Assembly (NCBI GenBank): GCA_016938815.1
Contig: JAFGTX010000380.1
Span: 1 to 38,262 of the forward strand
Length of the DNA: 38,262 nucleotides
Source of the DNA: Clostridia bacterium
Lineage (GTDB): Bacteria > Bacillota > Clostridia > Peptostreptococcales > Acidaminobacteraceae
Direction of reading: 5' to 3'
The stretch's first letter is position 1, and the number at the start of each line of letters is the position of its first letter. Positions 1 through 10,542 of this stretch are shown here, piece by piece. The notes under the pieces were generated by a model. It made no database searches and had not been told where the DNA came from. It worked only from the letters and a program-made list of their open reading frames with translations. Both the position numbers and the translations under genes were made by a program.

Positions 1-440
1 GTATTATCGATCAAGGCAGATTCATCAAATATGTACCCACCTAAAGTGTATTCTACACCACCTACACTAATTGTTTCATCGACACTGGAAATTTCGGACT
101 TTGTCGTCGTTTCACTTAAAGCCTCATCCTTTTCGAGGGTCACATCATAGCTTACCGTACGCTCCAAAGTCGTATTGGCTTCCGTATTGAAAAGTTCATA
201 GGTATAAGAAGCCTTATAACTGTCCTTATCCGTCGGAATCGTTGGAACCTTCACCGTACCCGAAAGCTCGATGGGTTCTCCTGAGATGAAAAGCACCTCA
301 GAATATTCATAGGTATTGGCATCCATAGTCGGATCTCCCACAACGCTACCATCCATCGAAGCGACTACCGCAAAAGATGAAGTGGTTAGGGCTGCAAACA
401 GCCCTAAGACCCATATCATTTTTTTCATCATCGTTAACAT
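1..440 (-). CDS. exported protein of unknown function, 3' part cut off by window edge
   Basis: The reading frame opens at 440 and runs off position 1, so only the first 146 residues are visible. The start is chosen because AGGTGG lies 5 bases upstream of the ATG and overlaps the stop of the preceding gene. The N-terminus (MLTMMKKMIWVLGLFAAL...) is a typical signal peptide, with probable cleavage after a small-residue stretch near residue 25. The mature part is acidic and rich in Thr, Ser, Glu and Asp, with no cysteine, as expected for an extracellular beta-rich protein. No family was recognised. It is the third gene of an operon with an IPT/TIG-repeat protein and an SLH protein, 9 bases after the latter, so a role in the cell-surface layer is inferred from context only. 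Confidence 0.8.
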   Translation of the reverse strand, partial: MLTMMKKMIWVLGLFAALTTSSFAVVASMDGSVVGDPTMDANTYEYSEVLFISGEPIELSGTVKVPTIPTDKDSYKASYTYELFNTEANTTLERTVSYDVTLEKDEALSETTTKSEISSVDETISVGGVEYTLGGYIFDESALIDN

Positions 441-449
441 AGCTACCAC

Positions 450-3400
450 CTAATCCTCTTCGATAAATACAACATACGCCTGCTCTTTGATACGCATAAT
501 GTAAAGCTGGTTACCCGGTTTCACATCTTTATAGGTTGCTTCATGATCATTTTTAATGAAAATCGTGTAGACCTCTTCATATTCGAAATAAGTATCTACC
601 GTGTTGACCGTCCATTCACCCAAATCGCCGGTCCAGTCGTTGGAATCTGTCATCTTGATACGATTCCAATAATCATCCACTTCTTCAACGATACCTCTGG
701 TGAAGATAAAGCTTTCAGTAACCTCATTGATCTCTCCTGCAATCTGAGAGTCCTTGGTCACGTTGTCATCGATGTTCTGACCGTCTATGAGGCCTTTGAA
801 GCGGATGTTCATCTGAATGACTTCATCATCCTCATTCTCTACGACAAAAGCGTAGTAACGCTTGTCATCTAAGCCTTTGGAATTCTTGTCCTCGTTTTCG
901 CTTGCGCCATAAGAACCGTTGAAGAGTTGATTTGGCGTAAGGGTTTTCGGATTCTGATAGTTTGTAACATCGGTAATGATGGTATCCGTTGTCGTATAGA
1001 ATCGGTCAGAAACCTCATCCTCTACGTCATCAAACATATTGTTGGTTACACCAGCATAATTTTTCAAAGAGAAATAATTTGGTCCCGTATATTCAATGTT
1101 ACCAACATAAACATTACTGAAGATATCATCCCGTGCCGTTACAATCTTGATGACATTGGCCTGGTTGATACCGGAAGCGTATTCCGCCACCACAACGACC
1201 TTGTCTTTGACGCCTAGGGTCTGTTGACCGACCAGTTTACCATCCTTAAGGATGATGGTGCCCTCTGTCATGGCAACGTTCATTTTATTATTCATCTCAA
1301 AACTCGAAATCGGTTTATCCAGACGTTTGATGCTATCGCTGGTCACCAATTCACCGTTGGTCTTGATGGCTAATTTCGTACCTTGTTCCACGCCGTAATG
1401 GTCTTCGACCACGACGTAAACTGTGTTGTTTTTGTAGTTTCGAAGCAGTTTATTGACAGGTACCGCCGTATTGCCTGCGAAAATCTCCATGGCAGCATCC
1501 ATCTTGATTTCCTTGGTATAGTCGTCAAGCACCGTCCAAGAATCGTTTTTCAGGTACATGGCACGATTCAGGGTAATCATACCCGTCGCTTCATTAACTT
1601 CAGCCAGTTGGCCCTTGTAAACATGCTTCACAAGACGCTCTATGCCTTCCACTTCGACCCGACTCACCTTGTCCGTATAGATGGTGTCAAAATACAACTT
1701 CACCTTATCCCCTTCTTTTAGGGCTCTGAAATTGATGGTATTGCCACCTTTGATGACTGCTACGTCATCGTCAATTTTATATTGGTACATCTCTCCGGAA
1801 TTCAACTTAACGAGAACCCCGTCGTTGAATAACTGGAAGACTTCACCCATTCTAATCTTACCTTCTTCCGGGATATAAGCCGGATTATCGGTAAATGTCT
1901 CCGAATCCACATCGACGATATAGCCCTTATTAATAAGAAGCTTGACATCCTGACCGGAAATCAAATCTTCCAAAGTGCCATATCGGCTATTGATGGTTAC
2001 GGATGTCCAATCTGCAACTGGAAACTCTCTGATGATATCATCATAGCCGAATATCGTCAATCGTTTTTCGCCCGTCACCGTATCCGTTATCACATAGCGA
2101 ACGGTACCCGAAACCTTATAGCTGTCAAAGGCCTGAGCATTGATGTAGATAACGTTTTTCGTGCCAGAGACCACATATTGAATTTGGTCGCCGATTTCAA
2201 GGCCTGCAATCCCACCAATAGCCTTATCCTTGAAGACCACCACATCATTTTTGATGCCGGTGTACAGGTCTGTATCCACCGTAATATCGAAAATCTCACC
2301 ATCGAAATTCATGACACGAACACGGGTTGTCTCGACATTTTGTCCACCAATCCATCGCTGAGTAGTGATGATGTCATGGATGGTACCGAAATAAGTAATG
2401 GTATCTTTTTTCGTTTCATCCACATTGGTCAATTTTTCAATCAGGGCATCGGTCGTCACCGCATTGGCGTAAATGACCTCCCCATTTCTGACCAGATATT
2501 CGATTTCATCGCCAATAGCAAGGGCTCTGGCATCAGAAACCGCATTCTTGTAAACGACCATGTTGCGCTTCTGCGAGGTCGTCTTGTTATCCGTCATACG
2601 CAGTCCCGTCAGCGTGCCATCCACGTTTTGAACGTAAATCGTCTTCTGGGAGATATTCTCACCATTTTCGATGACATTGGTGCCATCTACAGCTGTTACA
2701 AGACCATAATACTCTGTAATGCCAAGATTACCATAAACCTGCTTGCTGGCTTCTGCCAAAATCGAAGCCGCTTCGCCTCTGGAAACGGTACCTTTTGGTC
2801 TGAAATTACCATCATTACCCGCCGACATAATTTGCGTCGTCATCAGCGATTCTATAATACTACGGTAAAGTGGCGTCACTTCACCCCAGTCGTTAAATCC
2901 AAAAATATTACTTTGATCTCCATAAGTGGGGGTAAGACCGATGGTTCGTGCAATCCACGCACCAAATACTTCTCTCGAAACAGGAGACGTTAAATTGCGT
3001 TCCTCATCGTTGGTTAAAATATTAAGAGTGTTGGCCTCTGCCAAATACTCTTCATTAAAGAGACCGGTCACCGCTTGAACCGACATGCCCGCTGAATTAT
3101 CAAGAACACGCTGCTGAACGACAGCTTCCCTGCCAGCCAGCCTTACAAGAAGCTGCAAAGCTTCATAGCCTGTAATCGCCTCTTCCGGCCTAAAGTACAT
3201 GTCACCCTGTTTTTTGACCACCCCTAAGGCGGACATCCGCGTCACGTCCTCTAGATAGGTACTGCCCTCCAAATCGTTGAAATAACTATTTACCAGTAAC
3301 TCATAACCCTTAAGGTAACCCGGTATGATGTTGGCTGTGGTTCTATCCAGCCCCGCGCCGCTGAATTCCGGCACCGGCATATCGCTTGTAATGGACGCAC

Positions 3401-3470
3401 CGTAGCTCGTGGCTTGTACACTCGTGATGAGCATAAAGACAATCAGTAGCATAGATAATCTTCGTTTCAT
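450..3470 (-). CDS. SLH-domain cell-surface protein with tandem beta-rich repeats
   Basis: 1006 residues. The start at 3470 (MKRRLSMLLIVFMLI...) is preferred over ATGs further upstream because AAGGAG sits 9 bases before it and it begins directly with a signal peptide. After the signal, three SLH-like units lie at about residues 65-245. The clearest are the first, with FRPEEAITGYEALQLLVRLA, and the third, with NFRPKGTVSRGEAASILAEA. SLH domains bind pyruvylated secondary cell-wall polymer, so the protein should be anchored on the cell wall. The rest is built of repeating units of about 90 residues, each with an alternating beta pattern ending in a segment like 'GDEIEYLVRNGEVIYANA' or 'GDQIQYVV...NVIYINA'. 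The gene lies 13 bases after the large IPT/TIG gene and is probably co-translated with it. The surface location is well supported; ligand and function are unknown. Confidence 0.88.
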   Translation of the reverse strand: MKRRLSMLLIVFMLITSVQATSYGASITSDMPVPEFSGAGLDRTTANIIPGYLKGYELLVNSYFNDLEGSTYLEDVTRMSALGVVKKQGDMYFRPEEAITGYEALQLLVRLAGREAVVQQRVLDNSAGMSVQAVTGLFNEEYLAEANTLNILTNDEERNLTSPVSREVFGAWIARTIGLTPTYGDQSNIFGFNDWGEVTPLYRSIIESLMTTQIMSAGNDGNFRPKGTVSRGEAASILAEASKQVYGNLGITEYYGLVTAVDGTNVIENGENISQKTIYVQNVDGTLTGLRMTDNKTTSQKRNMVVYKNAVSDARALAIGDEIEYLVRNGEVIYANAVTTDALIEKLTNVDETKKDTITYFGTIHDIITTQRWIGGQNVETTRVRVMNFDGEIFDITVDTDLYTGIKNDVVVFKDKAIGGIAGLEIGDQIQYVVSGTKNVIYINAQAFDSYKVSGTVRYVITDTVTGEKRLTIFGYDDIIREFPVADWTSVTINSRYGTLEDLISGQDVKLLINKGYIVDVDSETFTDNPAYIPEEGKIRMGEVFQLFNDGVLVKLNSGEMYQYKIDDDVAVIKGGNTINFRALKEGDKVKLYFDTIYTDKVSRVEVEGIERLVKHVYKGQLAEVNEATGMITLNRAMYLKNDSWTVLDDYTKEIKMDAAMEIFAGNTAVPVNKLLRNYKNNTVYVVVEDHYGVEQGTKLAIKTNGELVTSDSIKRLDKPISSFEMNNKMNVAMTEGTIILKDGKLVGQQTLGVKDKVVVVAEYASGINQANVIKIVTARDDIFSNVYVGNIEYTGPNYFSLKNYAGVTNNMFDDVEDEVSDRFYTTTDTIITDVTNYQNPKTLTPNQLFNGSYGASENEDKNSKGLDDKRYYAFVVENEDDEVIQMNIRFKGLIDGQNIDDNVTKDSQIAGEINEVTESFIFTRGIVEEVDDYWNRIKMTDSNDWTGDLGEWTVNTVDTYFEYEEVYTIFIKNDHEATYKDVKPGNQLYIMRIKEQAYVVFIEED

Positions 3471-3483
3471 AGATTTCATCTCC

Positions 3484-6400
3484 TTATCGCTCGTACAGGA
3501 CAACGAAGCTGCCCGGTTTGTTCGTTCTTACAGTCACCAAGTTTCTATCTCGATCGACCGTTGCCGACATCAATTCCCATTTATTCAGAACTTTATCGAA
3601 TCGGTACATTTGCAAGCCCGCTTCTTCCTCCTCCGAAAGATAGGTATCGTCGTAAGCGAGTTGTATATCCATGGAAGCAGAGAAGTTCTCTACCGTTACC
3701 GTATCCTCATTGTTCATGGCCTCGACATCCAAGGTAAAGATCTTGGTCGCTGTCTTCTTGCCCCGAGGCAGACTCAACTTAAGCATGCTGTTATAAGCAT
3801 TGCCCGCTGTCGACGTCATCACACGTCCATAGGCCTTGTCGTAAAAGCTCAATTCTCTGAACTCAGCCGTATTAAGCCCCACAGGGATAAACTGAAGTTT
3901 GGAATCGATGTAATCGACAAAGATCAGGGTTTGACTCTCTGTGACCAATTCTTCCGGCACATTGATGATCCGCGTCTCCGGATCGCCCTCTTCAATGCCG
4001 TTCAAATTGATGGTCACTTCTCTACCTGAAACTTTTTCACTCAGGTTGATAACAGAAGTACTGCCATCTGAATCATAGACATAATCCTTTCCTAATGGCA
4101 CACCCAGTTCACCGTCAATATCTTCCGGTCCCAAATCAACCACATCTTCCAGTTGGGTGTAGTTGAGCGTCGCGAAATTTGACCACTCTGAAACACCAAA
4201 CTTGTTGACTGCCTTGAGTGCAAAAAAGAGCACATCGTTTGGCCGCCTGTTCTCAAAGCCTGGAATACGGTTTATCTTATAAGATTCAAGGGTGGTTGTC
4301 CCCAAGTATTTCATATCTTGTCTGTCATTTTTAGTGATTTCACTCGTCGATTTTGAGCCCAGGTAATAGTAGACTTCGTAATACTCCATACCATCTGACG
4401 TATAATCATAGAGCTGAATGAAACGGTCATCGACCACACGCGCCTTGAGGTTTGCCGGTCTCGAAGGCACTGGTTCACTGAATTCTATATCTGCATTATC
4501 CTCTGAAATACCACCATCCGCATTCAGCACGGTAATATTGAAGGTATCCTCTTTTGTAATTTCCGGTGTGGTCACAATAAGCGTGTTTTCATCTACGAAT
4601 TCAACACTGGTAGCCTCATAGCCATCCGTCAATTGAATGTAAGAGTCGTCGCTGAAAAGCCCCACTAAATCGCCATCCGGCTTTTCTGTGTACGTGGTTC
4701 TCGTACTGCCGAAGAAGACGCGGGCGCCTGTTGCAAATCCCGTACCGGTCACCATGATACGCTCGCCACCTTCAACAGATACGACGCTCATGGATGATTC
4801 GCCGTCTTCGGTAAGTATTTCACCGCTGACGGTTGGAAATGACACAATGGTCAATGCATTTGCCAAACTGCCCGTACCAAAGTCTTCGTTGATGACCTGC
4901 ACCGTTTTCTCGCCAAGACTCATCCCGGTCGGTGTTGTAATCGTCAACGTCGTACCCTCATTGCTGATCACACCATCGGTAATTGGTACACCACCACTGG
5001 TGCCGATGATGACAAGGGCGTTGGTTCTAAAATCCTTACCTGTAATAACGACGGTATTGCCGCCGAAAACACTGGTTTCAGTAGGATCGATACTTGTGAT
5101 TGTCGGACCACTAAGTGGCTTTCTGTAAATAAAGTAATATGGCGTCGGACTGGTTGCGCCCGACGGAATAACCAAATCTTTTAACGTCGTCGAGTTGGCC
5201 ATACCCGCGTCGGTATTCTCAATCACGATTGGATAACGCTGATCGATGTCAGCCGTCGTGCCTGCTGGCACCGTCAAAATTAAAACATCATAGGTTACTT
5301 CGTCGATTACCCGTGTCGTCTCTTCCTTAATTTCCGCTTGTTTGGTACCAATATAAGCGACGACATCATCCCTGAAGTCAAGACCGACTACTTCAATCTC
5401 GATGCCACCCTGAATGGAGGCTTGAACCTGATAGTAGGTGCCATCCACAGAAGATGTATAAGGGTTAACTTCCAAGATTTTCGGCTCACTGTCCGGATTG
5501 GTATAGGTGAAGGTCACCGTCGCCTGACCGCCATCGTTGTTGGTCACCGTAAGTGGTACCGGATCAATCGTATAATAAGAAGGCGAAATCACCGTGAGGC
5601 GCGTTCCCGAAACATACTCGACGTCCGGTGCATAGCCCCGTTCGACAAAGAGACGTCTGTCTTCTATCGAAACCTTGATATATTCGTATATTTTACCATT
5701 CCAAATGGAAAGGTCGTCCACATCATAACCGTGTGGGTGATAATATTCATAAGTGCCTGCGCTCACTTCATTACGCAGCATTTCCATTGGAAGATAAACC
5801 GCGCTGTCATCATAGTTGTTGAAGGTACGTTTGTATACCTTACCATTTTCAATAACTTGAAGCTCTAGGGTGTCTACGTCGGCATCGTAAATCGCCGTCA
5901 AATCACCGAGTAAGGACACCTCTGCATGTCCGCCGTTAATCAAACCATCATTGGTTTCTCCAACTGCGACTTCCAAGTTGTCGATATCTCCAAATCGCAC
6001 ATTGGCCTCTAAATTCGTCAGTGTCACAATGCTGTCTGGGTCGTTATCCGCGTAACCCAGTAATTCCGAGCGATAGAAATCTGTACCGTAAATGTCCTTG
6101 TACTCCTGACCGGTTCGGTTACCTTTATTAGGACTCACTTCGGTAATCGTCGGCGTTGATGAGGTATAGGTGTAAACGACGACATTGGATACCCCTTGGT
6201 CGTTGTTCACCACATAAATCGGCACGCTACCGGCATCGTGTTCCGGCGCAATAACCTTGATGTAACCTTTTTTATATTCTACGATTTTCGCTTGCTTTTC
6301 CCCGAAAAATACCGTCGGTAAAATAGGCGACTCCTTGTAATAATCAAACAAAGGGTGTTCAAAGGCCACATCCCAAACTGCATTGGGATCGACCGAATCA

Positions 6401-9400
6401 GAGAGCAGGTCATCCCACTCGCCGTTTCTGTAGAGGTCAGTGAAGGTATCATCTGGGTAATTGTAGCCCTCCAGTTCGTTGACATCCTCATAAGGCTCAA
6501 AATATCTGAAGTCATAACCCAAAATCTGAACCGTCTCGCCACCATTGGCCGAACCGTCTTCCAAGATAATCTGATCGATTCTTGGATCACTCACTGCCAC
6601 GACATAGGTGAAACCATCGACCATGTAATCGCTACCGCCGTCCTGATTCAGTACGACGACCGGTACAGCGAGCTCATCGATACCGAAGTCGCCCTGAAGG
6701 TCCTTGATACATGCCGGTACCTTAACCGTAACGTAGTCGCCTTCAATGCTGACATAAGTGTCTGCTGCTGGTACAAGTACCGAGTCGATATAGACTTCCA
6801 TATCATCCTCGAACTCACTTCCAGTAATTTTAATGACATAGCCGCCATCGGTGGAACCTTTATTCGGTGTGATTTCGGAAATAACCGGATGGGAACTGGA
6901 TTGCGTGATATAGTAAAAACCATCGTCGTCTTCCATGGAATCATTTCTAGTGTCCGGGTTGATGATTTCTAAATCTTTATAGCCCGTACCTGTTGTTAAT
7001 AGCGGTACCGTAAAAGTCAACTGATTGGCATTAATGACGGTAGTATGATCACCCTTGATACGGTTATTGTTCAAATCTCTTGTATAAGGTGTAATCATCG
7101 TATATTCAATGCCGTCTATTACGAGCTTCGTCGGATCGGAACCCGTTTCCGGCGTTATGGTCACATCCACATCCGCTTTATTCTCCTGATTGGCTTTAAA
7201 ATCAGAACCATCTAGAGTTATGAAATAAGTCAAATCACTGTTGTTGGTGAAGACCAAATTACCATCGATGCGTTTCTTGAGCACATAATAGAAATTGTCT
7301 CCCAAAATTTGCCGCGTGAAAACAACGCTATTCACATAGTCTGAAATCGCCGGTACGGTATCGCCCTCTTCATTGAGGGTTGTACGCAATATATTGTTGT
7401 CCAGCGTACCTGTAAAGGAATACGCCGTACCATCCATTGTAAAACTGAGTATGGTTTCACCTGGCGAGCTACCACCTGTCGGTCCAGTAATCGTCAGCAG
7501 CGCGGTAAGTTCTTCCGTGTCATCTGTCGCAGGTCTATGGGCATAATAAGTGCCTGTCGTTGTCGTAATCGGCTCGTAAGTGAAAAAGAAAGTATCGTCA
7601 TTGCGATCGGTAATCATCGGATTACCATCAGCGTCATTGCCCATGTAGAATAGGGCTTCGTCAGCATCCGGAACCGGCAGTGTCTGGATAATTGTTGCGT
7701 TATTTTTAAACGGCGACCAAATGGCGCTATCCGAAAGGTAAGTCAAAAGTGGATAGTCGCTGTCTGGTGACGAATAACTTTGAAATTCGATATTGCCGTC
7801 TGTATCCTTGTTATAATCGTTAACATCGACACCATCTAAAAGCGCACGGGTACCGATTAATCTCAAACCATTGACACCATCCGTATCGCTTACTGAGGTA
7901 TCGGGTTGCAGATAATTGTCACCGTTAACGACAACCAGGGTGCCTGACGTACCCTTTGTCGGTGTAAAGTTAGTGATCTCTGGATCGTTGTTGAAAGATT
8001 TGACGTAAGAAAAATCTCTGACATCCATACCACCACTAGGATTGATGACTTGAATCTGAGTCAAACCCTCACGGCCAGGAGGCGCTGTAAAGGTCACCAC
8101 ATATTTGGTACCTAAAGCGTCGAGTTCTCGTGTAAATGTAGTGATTTCCTCACCATCAAGATAGAGCTTCATGCCCTCTTGAAAGTTGCTACCAACGATT
8201 TCTACCGTTTCCCCGCCAGATACCGTCACAATATTGGGATCGACCGACTCAATCAATGGATTATCCGTTGTTTCAATGAATTCAAAACTATCTAATAAGG
8301 TTGTAATCCCGCCAAATGAAGTACTGCCTCGGGTCGGATTCACGACTTGAATCTGTTTGATACCGATGTCTCCAATAGGATTCTGGTCACTCACATTCGG
8401 AATACGAATGATGATTTTGGTACCAACGTCGTTGCCGTCTGTACCATCAACCACTTTATTGTCATCGTCTAAAATGGTCATTTCCATTTGGATGGGATTG
8501 CCACTATGGGTCAAAACCGTCGCCGTATCATCTTCATCGTATTTAAAACGAATCTCATCATCCGGCGCAGCCGTTGAAAGCGCAGGAAAGAAACCCAACT
8601 GATATTTATTGAAATCGATGTTGCCCTTTTCCTTCTTGAATAAAATCGTTGGCTTTCTGGTAATAACGACGTTATTTTCTACCACACGCTCCACTAGGAA
8701 GTTGCTTCCCTTGATTGTAAATAACGTCTCTTCTTTCAATTGATATTCTGATCCGGATTGAATGGCTTGAATGGTTTCCGGTATAATCTCTGTAATTTCT
8801 GGAATCAGCGTACTTGGCAAGAAGGTATACCCATCTTCCCGTGTTGCAGTTTGCTTGAATACATACTCCTTGCCTGAGGCAATCTCTTCAATCGTCGTAA
8901 TGATTTCCACCTGAACGTCTTTTACCGGATCCGTCTCCGCATCCGTAATGACCCCTGTTGTCACTGGTAAATGGTCCTTAGCAACGGTACCCGTCGCATA
9001 GTCACTTGTATCAAACGTCGCCAATTTACCGATTTGCACCTTAAACATTCTCTTAACATGAACCGGTTCATTGGTCGTACCATAAGTACCATCCAAATAT
9101 ACTGCTGTCAATTCCGTATTGGAAGCGGCCGTTGAATAACTTTGTATGTTATTAGCTACCGTAAGACCCGGTAAGTCGATTTCTAAAATGTTGCTCCCAA
9201 TAATCGTCGTCAAACCGCCTAAGTCTGGACCTTCTTCCGGATTCATGCTGACGATTTCCGGACGGAACTGACTCTCTACAATCGTGTATTCATCCGGCAC
9301 ATCTGGATCTGTCGGTAAATCCTTTGGTTTGAATACTGTTTGCTCTGCAATGACCTGATCGTCCGCTTCATTGACCAGCACGACATAGTAAGTTCCGATG

Positions 9401-10341
9401 TCGAAATTATCTTCTCCCGCTACCCTAGAAGGTACCGTAACAGTCAATTTATCTTGGGTCGTACCATCGATATCAAGAGATAAGGCTACAAAATCCGCTC
9501 TATTCATATTGTTGAAATCATCGCCGCCAGCTAAGTCCTTCAAAAAATAGGCATTATAATTTTTGGTGTTGTTAAAGTCATCCGCTGTAAAGTACACCGT
9601 ATCGCCATGGGCACCCATGTTTGGGAACATTTCTGGATCTGTTAGACCCACGACATCTACCAAACGAAAGGCATCGTCATACTGATAAATGACACTGATA
9701 CCCGTCGTACCACTGGTTGTCTCCCTCGTAAAGACGAGATCCTGATAACCACCACTGCCACCTGGTGGCGTCGGATTGAGAATGGTTAATTCTGTTGCTG
9801 TATTAGCCGCATAATCATCATAAAAAGATGTTTTTTGAATCTTACCGTATTTAGCGATAACCGCAGGACTCGGATCTGACGCATCATCCCTGATCTGGTC
9901 AAGGTTGGTACCGGTCAGCACCAAATCATCCGGTGTGGTCTTTCCATAATTGATGGTCTTATTGTTTGTACTGGATACGGTTGGAAATGTCTCCAACTCC
10001 AAATCGATATGGATCGTATCGATGTAGACTTGGCCATTGAAGTCCGACGTTTCGTCTTTGGTGAGGTCGATAAGGATTAAAGCATCCGTATCAATGGTCC
10101 GTGTTGACGGTTCGTATGGCCGTCCAGATAAATCTTCAATCGTAACATCCACGCCCAGAAGTTCTGTACCCCGAATCTCAATAAATCCAGATTCGATTTC
10201 AAAGCCATTGTGTACCGTATTGTATTTAACGCTGGTGACGGTTGTCGCAGCGAAAGAAATCCCTTCTAAAGGAATACTTGCAACCAGCAATATCAAAGAC
10301 AGTAAGCATATTAAACTCTTTTTGATTATCATTCTATTCAT
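3484..10341 (-). CDS. giant exported IPT/TIG-repeat surface protein
   Basis: 2285 residues, about 250 kDa. The start has GAGGTG just upstream and an N-terminal signal peptide (MNRMIIKKSLICLLSLILLVAS...). At least ten immunoglobulin-like IPT/TIG units can be read from the recurring pattern 'P.I..I.P..GS..GG..V.I.G..F', beginning near residues 360, 512, 693, 785, 1150, 1252, 1395, 1618, 1744 and 1834. Clear examples are PVISEITPNKGSTDGG and PTITSIDPTETSVFGG. A fibronectin-III-like segment follows at about 1957-2030, then an all-beta C-terminal region of about 230 residues. There is no SLH domain, LPXTG motif or C-terminal membrane anchor, so it is either secreted or held at the surface by a partner. 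The SLH protein encoded 13 bases downstream is the obvious candidate. IPT/TIG repeats occur in adhesins and carbohydrate-active surface proteins; adhesion or S-layer association is inference. The many Asp/Thr-rich loops may bind calcium. Confidence 0.87.
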   Translation of the reverse strand: MNRMIIKKSLICLLSLILLVASIPLEGISFAATTVTSVKYNTVHNGFEIESGFIEIRGTELLGVDVTIEDLSGRPYEPSTRTIDTDALILIDLTKDETSDFNGQVYIDTIHIDLELETFPTVSSTNNKTINYGKTTPDDLVLTGTNLDQIRDDASDPSPAVIAKYGKIQKTSFYDDYAANTATELTILNPTPPGGSGGYQDLVFTRETTSGTTGISVIYQYDDAFRLVDVVGLTDPEMFPNMGAHGDTVYFTADDFNNTKNYNAYFLKDLAGGDDFNNMNRADFVALSLDIDGTTQDKLTVTVPSRVAGEDNFDIGTYYVVLVNEADDQVIAEQTVFKPKDLPTDPDVPDEYTIVESQFRPEIVSMNPEEGPDLGGLTTIIGSNILEIDLPGLTVANNIQSYSTAASNTELTAVYLDGTYGTTNEPVHVKRMFKVQIGKLATFDTSDYATGTVAKDHLPVTTGVITDAETDPVKDVQVEIITTIEEIASGKEYVFKQTATREDGYTFLPSTLIPEITEIIPETIQAIQSGSEYQLKEETLFTIKGSNFLVERVVENNVVITRKPTILFKKEKGNIDFNKYQLGFFPALSTAAPDDEIRFKYDEDDTATVLTHSGNPIQMEMTILDDDNKVVDGTDGNDVGTKIIIRIPNVSDQNPIGDIGIKQIQVVNPTRGSTSFGGITTLLDSFEFIETTDNPLIESVDPNIVTVSGGETVEIVGSNFQEGMKLYLDGEEITTFTRELDALGTKYVVTFTAPPGREGLTQIQVINPSGGMDVRDFSYVKSFNNDPEITNFTPTKGTSGTLVVVNGDNYLQPDTSVSDTDGVNGLRLIGTRALLDGVDVNDYNKDTDGNIEFQSYSSPDSDYPLLTYLSDSAIWSPFKNNATIIQTLPVPDADEALFYMGNDADGNPMITDRNDDTFFFTYEPITTTTGTYYAHRPATDDTEELTALLTITGPTGGSSPGETILSFTMDGTAYSFTGTLDNNILRTTLNEEGDTVPAISDYVNSVVFTRQILGDNFYYVLKKRIDGNLVFTNNSDLTYFITLDGSDFKANQENKADVDVTITPETGSDPTKLVIDGIEYTMITPYTRDLNNNRIKGDHTTVINANQLTFTVPLLTTGTGYKDLEIINPDTRNDSMEDDDGFYYITQSSSHPVISEITPNKGSTDGGYVIKITGSEFEDDMEVYIDSVLVPAADTYVSIEGDYVTVKVPACIKDLQGDFGIDELAVPVVVLNQDGGSDYMVDGFTYVVAVSDPRIDQIILEDGSANGGETVQILGYDFRYFEPYEDVNELEGYNYPDDTFTDLYRNGEWDDLLSDSVDPNAVWDVAFEHPLFDYYKESPILPTVFFGEKQAKIVEYKKGYIKVIAPEHDAGSVPIYVVNNDQGVSNVVVYTYTSSTPTITEVSPNKGNRTGQEYKDIYGTDFYRSELLGYADNDPDSIVTLTNLEANVRFGDIDNLEVAVGETNDGLINGGHAEVSLLGDLTAIYDADVDTLELQVIENGKVYKRTFNNYDDSAVYLPMEMLRNEVSAGTYEYYHPHGYDVDDLSIWNGKIYEYIKVSIEDRRLFVERGYAPDVEYVSGTRLTVISPSYYTIDPVPLTVTNNDGGQATVTFTYTNPDSEPKILEVNPYTSSVDGTYYQVQASIQGGIEIEVVGLDFRDDVVAYIGTKQAEIKEETTRVIDEVTYDVLILTVPAGTTADIDQRYPIVIENTDAGMANSTTLKDLVIPSGATSPTPYYFIYRKPLSGPTITSIDPTETSVFGGNTVVITGKDFRTNALVIIGTSGGVPITDGVISNEGTTLTITTPTGMSLGEKTVQVINEDFGTGSLANALTIVSFPTVSGEILTEDGESSMSVVSVEGGERIMVTGTGFATGARVFFGSTRTTYTEKPDGDLVGLFSDDSYIQLTDGYEATSVEFVDENTLIVTTPEITKEDTFNITVLNADGGISEDNADIEFSEPVPSRPANLKARVVDDRFIQLYDYTSDGMEYYEVYYYLGSKSTSEITKNDRQDMKYLGTTTLESYKINRIPGFENRRPNDVLFFALKAVNKFGVSEWSNFATLNYTQLEDVVDLGPEDIDGELGVPLGKDYVYDSDGSTSVINLSEKVSGREVTINLNGIEEGDPETRIINVPEELVTESQTLIFVDYIDSKLQFIPVGLNTAEFRELSFYDKAYGRVMTSTAGNAYNSMLKLSLPRGKKTATKIFTLDVEAMNNEDTVTVENFSASMDIQLAYDDTYLSEEEEAGLQMYRFDKVLNKWELMSATVDRDRNLVTVRTNKPGSFVVLYER

Positions 10342-10475
10342 AACGGCACCTCACCAAATTATTTCGACCTATTCCCCTCTATCATTATTATCGGTTAATT
10401 CATTGATAAATCTTATTACAGTTTCATGTCATTTTATTACAAAACCATTGCATCGCAATAGGTTTCATCTTCTTA

Positions 10476-10504
10476 ATTATAGTAAAATTTTAACGCTGTC
10501 ACAA
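10476..10504 (-). promoter_or_regulatory. sigma-A promoter for the IPT/TIG-SLH surface operon
   Basis: On the minus strand TTGTGA (10504-10499) is followed after 17 bases by a perfect TATAAT (10481-10476). Transcription would start near 10469, leaving a leader of about 130 bases before the ATG at 10341. A terminator lies immediately upstream, so this operon appears insulated from the RNA made further up. Confidence 0.65.
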
Positions 10505-10542
10505 CTCATTATGACTTTAAAATATGGGGCTTCTTTGCAACG

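Noticed and set aside
2178-2993. 271-codon open frame on the plus strand
   Set aside because: It lies fully inside the SLH protein gene, has no ribosome binding site and its translation resembles no family; it is a shadow frame. The same applies to the other plus-strand frames inside the IPT/TIG gene, such as 3409-4029 and 6355-6972.
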